From contig JAGTXX020000012.1 in NCBI GenBank assembly GCA_019044685.2, forward strand, positions 930,001 through 994,000: a stretch of 64,000 nucleotides of DNA, given 5' to 3'. Position 1 is the stretch's first letter; every line of letters starts with the position of its first letter. The position numbers were made by a program, and so were the translations under genes. Below, one piece after another: positions 60,339 to 64,000 of the stretch. The notes beneath the pieces were generated by a model. The model was not told where the DNA came from, did no database searches, and saw only the letters and a program-made list of their open reading frames with translations. This stretch comes from Nannochloris sp. 'desiccata' (taxonomy: Eukaryota; Chlorophyta; Trebouxiophyceae; Chlorellales; Chlorellaceae).

Positions 60339-61999
60339 GACATTCTTAAACGTACTTGGATTAATTTGCCAGAATTTCTTACCATAATCGCATTCAGTTT
60401 TACTTCTCTATTTCAAAACTAACCTTGATTTCCCCTATAGTTTATCTGAATAATTTGAAACAAACAATTTGTGCAGGGCAACCACCGTAGCGTGTGTCTC
60501 GCCTTGGCCATCCTTTGTGAAGCAATCGAGCTTTACAAGGAGCTCTGTGAAGGAAAATACTGCGGAAAGCATGTAGATAGATGTCAATACATTCGTGGCG
60601 TAGAATTTTTCTACTCTCCTCCCCCTCGTAGTGCTGTACCCTATGCAGCGGCCTTGAAACCTGAGAGCAGCAATGGAAGTCCCGTCGCAGATACAGATAG
60701 CCTTCATATCTATGTTTCTCCTTCCAGTGGAGGGTCCACTGCCCTTACTACCCCTCACTCTGCTTCTAAAAGTTTCCTTAATCCTGCATTTCAGAAGGAA
60801 AATCAAAGCATTCATGCTCTGCATAGCCTTACTGGCTGCATCCCCGCCACCGCCGCTGCTTTTTCTGGCAGCACCACTACGCAGCTTGGTAGCGCTGTTC
60901 CTGTGGACCCTGGAATGGTAGCTACTTTCGAAACTGCTACAGGACTGTATATGTCTACAAATAACGCCGTCTCTATGGTCACTACTGCTGAAGTAGCTTC
61001 CCGTCAGGCGGAGCTTACCTCCTGTGCCGCTACGGATGCGAGCGCCCCTTCTGCCTTGGCGGCAGCTCTGACTGGGCCTTCTACTCTTTCTTTAATCCCT
61101 CACAATAACTCTGCCAATGTGAACACCATGGCACCTGAAACTCCTTTAGCATCTCACAAAATGTACGATACAGACAACCGAATCGACCCCTCTGATCCCG
61201 GCGCAGGCACAATTATCGTCGCCACCACCACCGCTCCAAACTCTGTGCAGCTACCCGCTCCCCAATTTTTAAAAACATTTGACCCCCAAAACATATTCTC
61301 CGCAATCAATAACACTGTCAACATGTCCTCTGACCAGCAGTCTGTACATGCTCCTTCTCAACCTCAACCTGAGCCTGCACAAGAGCCTATAAAGGAGGTG
61401 CCCTGTTACTCACTTTTTGGACCTGACGGCAATGTTTTTGGTCCTAGCTTGCTTCGTGATATTTGGGGCCCTGATGGTAATGGACCTGGTCTTCCCCCTA
61501 TCCCTAGCTGGCGTGGAAATGCCCCTGTCGCTGTGAATGATGATCAGCTGAACATGATTGGGCTTCCTTCTTACGAAGACTTTGCTGAAAAGGTACTTTA
61601 GTGTGTTTTCTTCCAATGTTTTTTCTTAGCACTATGTCTGTCATTAAACTGAAATAGAGTAGATATTCTAACCCCTTGTTTCTACCCCTTTCCCAGTCTC
61701 CCTACTACAGTGCCAACTCTAATTTTTTACGCAATGCACTCAAATCTAGTGGCGTGCCTCCCCTCCGTATCAATAACAATGGTTTTCTTTTCTCCGCATA
61801 TGAAGATAACAGTGCTTCTACGACTTTTGCTTTTTCCGCATATGAAAATAACAGTGCTTCTACGACTTCTACTACTACTCCCTCCAACAACTCTTCTGAA
61901 CATGACTATATCGCAGCAGCTAACAAACGCGATGTGTACTGCAATCCTGCTACCAACAGTGCTCAGGATGAACCGATGCACGATGTACAACAACAGTAA
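59555..61999 (+). CDS. KH-domain RNA-binding protein with long low-complexity tail
   Basis: Five exons (59555-59711, 59844-59963, 60147-60265, 60477-61592, 61697-61999) give 604 aa. A single KH domain spans exons 2-4. Its GxxG loop is GPGG at residues 93-96, created by the exon 2/3 junction, followed by SSIRAISNKSGADIRSW and TIVIEGNHRSVCLALAIL. The block YSPPPRSAVPYAA after the KH domain looks conserved. The remaining 400 residues are Pro-, Thr-, Ala- and Ser-rich and disordered, with a 14-residue tandem duplication near the end (FSAYEDNSASTT). KH proteins bind single-stranded RNA; the target is unknown. The frame also permits an ATG at 59537; I chose 59555 for its good context. Confidence 0.85.
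60306..60337. repeat. Poly-T tract (32 nt) in intron
   Basis: A run of 32 T in intron 3 of the KH gene, 40 nt from the donor and 140 nt from the acceptor, so it is not the polypyrimidine tract itself. Confidence 0.97.
61790..61874 (+). repeat. 42-bp coding tandem duplication
   Basis: Two nearly identical 42-bp units in the last KH-gene exon (period 42 from the CCGCA at 61794 to that at 61836) encode FSAYEDNSASTT and FSAYENNSASTT. Few differences suggest a recent duplication. Confidence 0.9.
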
Positions 62000-62798
62000 C
62001 GTCCCATTTAATTACTCTAATTTAAACAATATAATGCATTTATGTGTCCTAACTCCTTAATAAGATGTGGAGAATAACTACGTTTCTCCTTTCATTTTCT
62101 GAGCTTTAGCTCCTAATTACCCCATTTCTCCCTATTATTAATCATTTGGAGAGTCTATACGTACCTTTTCCCTCAGCTGCAGCAGTACAATAAACAATAT
62201 TTTACAACGCAAGAGCAATAATAATTTTTTTTTCCTCCCCCCTTGATTTCCTTCCCGATTCGCTGCTTAAGAACGATGCAGCGCACCACAGAGAATAACA
62301 CTTCTCTTTTCTATAGATATCCATGGTAGATATAGTTTTTATTTTTTATTTTTTTCCCACCTATTGTTCATGGTGGCAGCAGAGAATCTTTTTTCCCGGC
62401 CCAAAGGCGATGGCAGCTTGTTTCAGCATTTTCCCTTTCAGTAATAAACCTCCCCCCTCCTCCCCCCTTGTATGCCGTTGCTTGGCAGTAAATAATGTAG
62501 ACAACTTCACCCTTGTAGAGTTCCCCCTTGAATAGAGTACAATAATATGCTTCGAGTCGATTGTAACTTGAAATGGTCAACCAAAAAGTCAAAAGATGAG
62601 TGCAGCACTCTGCCAGCACACGCCCAGCGGCTGCTCGACAGAGGCGTGCATTTGGCATTCTCCTTGTAAATTCAATAATTGTTAGGTTTATACATGTCTT
62701 ATAAGTAGTTGTAGTTGGCTGCAAACCTTGCTGGAGCCCCCGGCTTGTCATAATTCTCTGTCAGTTAAGTAGAAGCTGCCTAACGATCCTCATTTACA
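62000..62798. other. Gap between KH and HAT genes
   Basis: 799 bp. Mostly T- and C-rich 3' UTR-like sequence and the promoter of the HAT-repeat gene. A 127-codon minus-strand open frame (62368-62751) has poor protein character. No RNA gene recognised. Confidence 0.5.
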
Positions 62799-63437
62799 AT
62801 GTCTCGTGTAGCGGTTTCTAGAGTCATGATACCTACCATGGCGTTTAATGGTCCTCAGAGGAGTCCAAGTCCAGCTTCTTGTATAACATGTGTAAAGCGT
62901 AGCGTCCCTGATTGCGCTTTAAGAGTGAGGATTTTTTTTTTTTGAATTGAACATGTTGATCTAGGACTTTGCAGAACCTGTCTTACTTGCCAATTCACCC
63001 CTCCCATTAATTCTGATTTTTTTTTCTATCAGGCTTCATCAATGTATTCAACCGCTTTGGAGTTCGCTCGCGAGGAACGGTTCGAGGCGGCACGCTTGGC
63101 ATTTGAAGAAGTTATTGCCGCCTGCCCTTGCTGGCAGAAGCCCTGGGTAAGCTATGCTCAAATGGAGAAACGTGCTGCAGCACAGTGTGCGGAACAGAGG
63201 TGGAACAAGTGTCGTGAAGTGCTGCAGCGAGCATTAGTCCTTAATCCCGATTCCGTTCAAGTAATTCAGGCCTGGGGACTAATGGAGCTTCAAAGAGGGA
63301 ATTTAGTTCCAGCAGTGAGATTATTAGAACGCTGTGTTAGTTTTGATCCTGTTCGCTGTGAACCGGTGCTTAGATGGAAGCCTGTAGCTGAAGCTAGGAA
63401 AACAGTGAGCTCAAGAAAAGAGCAGCGACGGGAATGA
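62799..63437 (+). CDS. Small HAT/TPR-repeat protein
   Basis: Two exons, 62799-62924 and 63033-63437, phase 0, give 176 aa. The first exon is Ser/Pro/Arg-rich and may be a targeting peptide. The second has helical half-a-TPR (HAT) repeats: PWVSYAQMEKRAA, CREVLQRALVLNPDS, QAWGLMELQRGNLVPAVRLLERC and DPVRCEPVLRWKPV. This is the pattern of the chloroplast RNA-processing proteins HCF107/MBB1, but the protein is much shorter than those, so it is either a fragment, a paralogue, or a separate small HAT protein. The C-terminus is basic. Confidence 0.75.
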
Positions 63438-63787
63438 TAAAATAGTTTTTAATGATGAGAGAGAGATACCGTTATTTTGAAAGTTTGATGAGATATTATA
63501 TTGTATGTATTAAATGTTAGAGACAAATTTGCCACAATGTTATGTAATGGAGGCAATGCATGTAAAATGAAACAAAAAAACGGTGACAGTGCTGAAGGCG
63601 GTGCTACCGGCAGTACCGGCAGCCCATAACGACCTCAACTTATCAATGTCTTTCCCGTCTTTATTTTCTTCTCCGTGCGCCCCTTTGGTTTGAGCGGTTT
63701 GAATAACTTTATAACTTTATTAATAAAGTAATTTAGAAGCAGTGAGGTCGGTGGCGATGGCTGCAATGCCGTTTGGAATTTGGGCAA
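63438..63787. other. 3' region between HAT gene and the right-edge frame
   Basis: 350 bp, AT-rich at first. Near 63740-63790 the minus strand also reads as protein-like sequence in another frame. No RNA gene recognised. Confidence 0.4.
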
Positions 63788-64000
63788 CTATTCTTTTAGG
63801 GATGTCGTTAGTGCTGTAATTTGGGGATTTTGTAATACTTGGAGTGAGCTGAAGGCTTTGTATGCAGTCTTTAAGTTGCTTTGATCTGTTTCACAGTAGG
63901 TGGCAGCCACCTTCGTTGGCAAATAGCCAAGACGAGGAGTTGCAGTCTCTGTGGATTTAATTGTTGTGGTATTGGTTTTTTCCAGTGGTTTGAGTTATTT
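63788..64000 (-). CDS. Possible 3' terminal exon of a gene cut by the window edge
   Basis: On the minus strand the frame is open for 68 codons from 63994 to a TAG at 63788-63790 and looks protein-like (ATPRLGYLPTKVAATYCE, LKTAYKAFSSLQVLQN). A plausible acceptor (AAATCCACAG) ends near 63949. A second frame in the same stretch runs further, to a TAA near 63720, and also looks protein-like (DIPKRIVAQIPNGIAAIATD), so the true frame is undecided. I recognise no family. Confidence 0.3.

Noticed and set aside
62368..62751. 127-codon minus-strand open frame
   Set aside because: Lies in T- and C-rich flanking sequence; composition biased, no motif, and no splice or start support.

Overview
This window is nuclear DNA of a photosynthetic eukaryote, most likely a green alga. 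The evidence is short GT-AG introns (about 80-200 nt), plastid-targeted proteins of green-lineage type, a plant-type MET1 DNA methyltransferase with two RFD and two BAH domains, a full-size PDR/ABCG transporter, and a plant-style F-box/JmjC protein. The genome is compact and AT-leaning: about 34 protein genes in 64 kb, no transposons, and no tRNA or rRNA that I can recognise. Every reconstructed CDS is open under the standard genetic code. The class of alga cannot be decided from this sequence.

Layout. 0.1-8.4 kb: epsilon-COP, a sterol dehydrogenase (ERG26/NSDHL type) behind a tiny PET100-like gene, a beta-rich unknown, a DUF212 plastid protein, a two-helix plastid protein, an Ala/Pro-rich unknown and a MYND zinc-finger protein. 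8.7-20.7 kb: an LRR protein, a very large strawberry-notch helicase-like protein, an ABHD13/Bem46 hydrolase, a membrane-anchored cysteine-synthase-like protein and an organellar TPR protein. 21-29 kb: a DUF599 membrane protein beside a long GAAA microsatellite, the copper chaperone ATX1, a HAD-like plastid protein, F-box/JmjC and a Ser-rich unknown. 29-42 kb: MET1, a KISH/TMEM167 gene followed at once by a CaaX protein, cytosolic isoleucyl-tRNA synthetase, and COA6 followed at once by SNRNP27. 42.5-64 kb: PDR transporter, secreted trypsin-like protease, GPATCH1/TOUGH, ankyrin-DHHC acyltransferase, MFSD8-like transporter, roadblock dynein light chain, THG1, a KH-domain protein, a HAT-repeat protein and a cut-off gene at the right edge.

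Most striking observation. Three loci (PET100>ERG26, KISH>CaaX protein, COA6>SNRNP27) share one architecture. A very small, highly conserved protein (70, 70 and 106 aa) with a poor start context (C or T at -3) lies only 25, 53 or 84 bp upstream of a second, unrelated ORF on the same strand. The spliced stretch from first to second start has no ATG in any frame in two cases, and only one in-frame ATG in the third. All other same-strand neighbours are at least about 200 bp apart. This fits bicistronic mRNAs read by leaky scanning, a mode already documented in green algae. None of the three small genes is easy to see by ORF calling, because their exons are 22-250 nt long; one of them (COA6) also uses a GC-AG intron.

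I joined exons by eye from splice consensus, frame continuity and family similarity recalled from memory. No database search was run.
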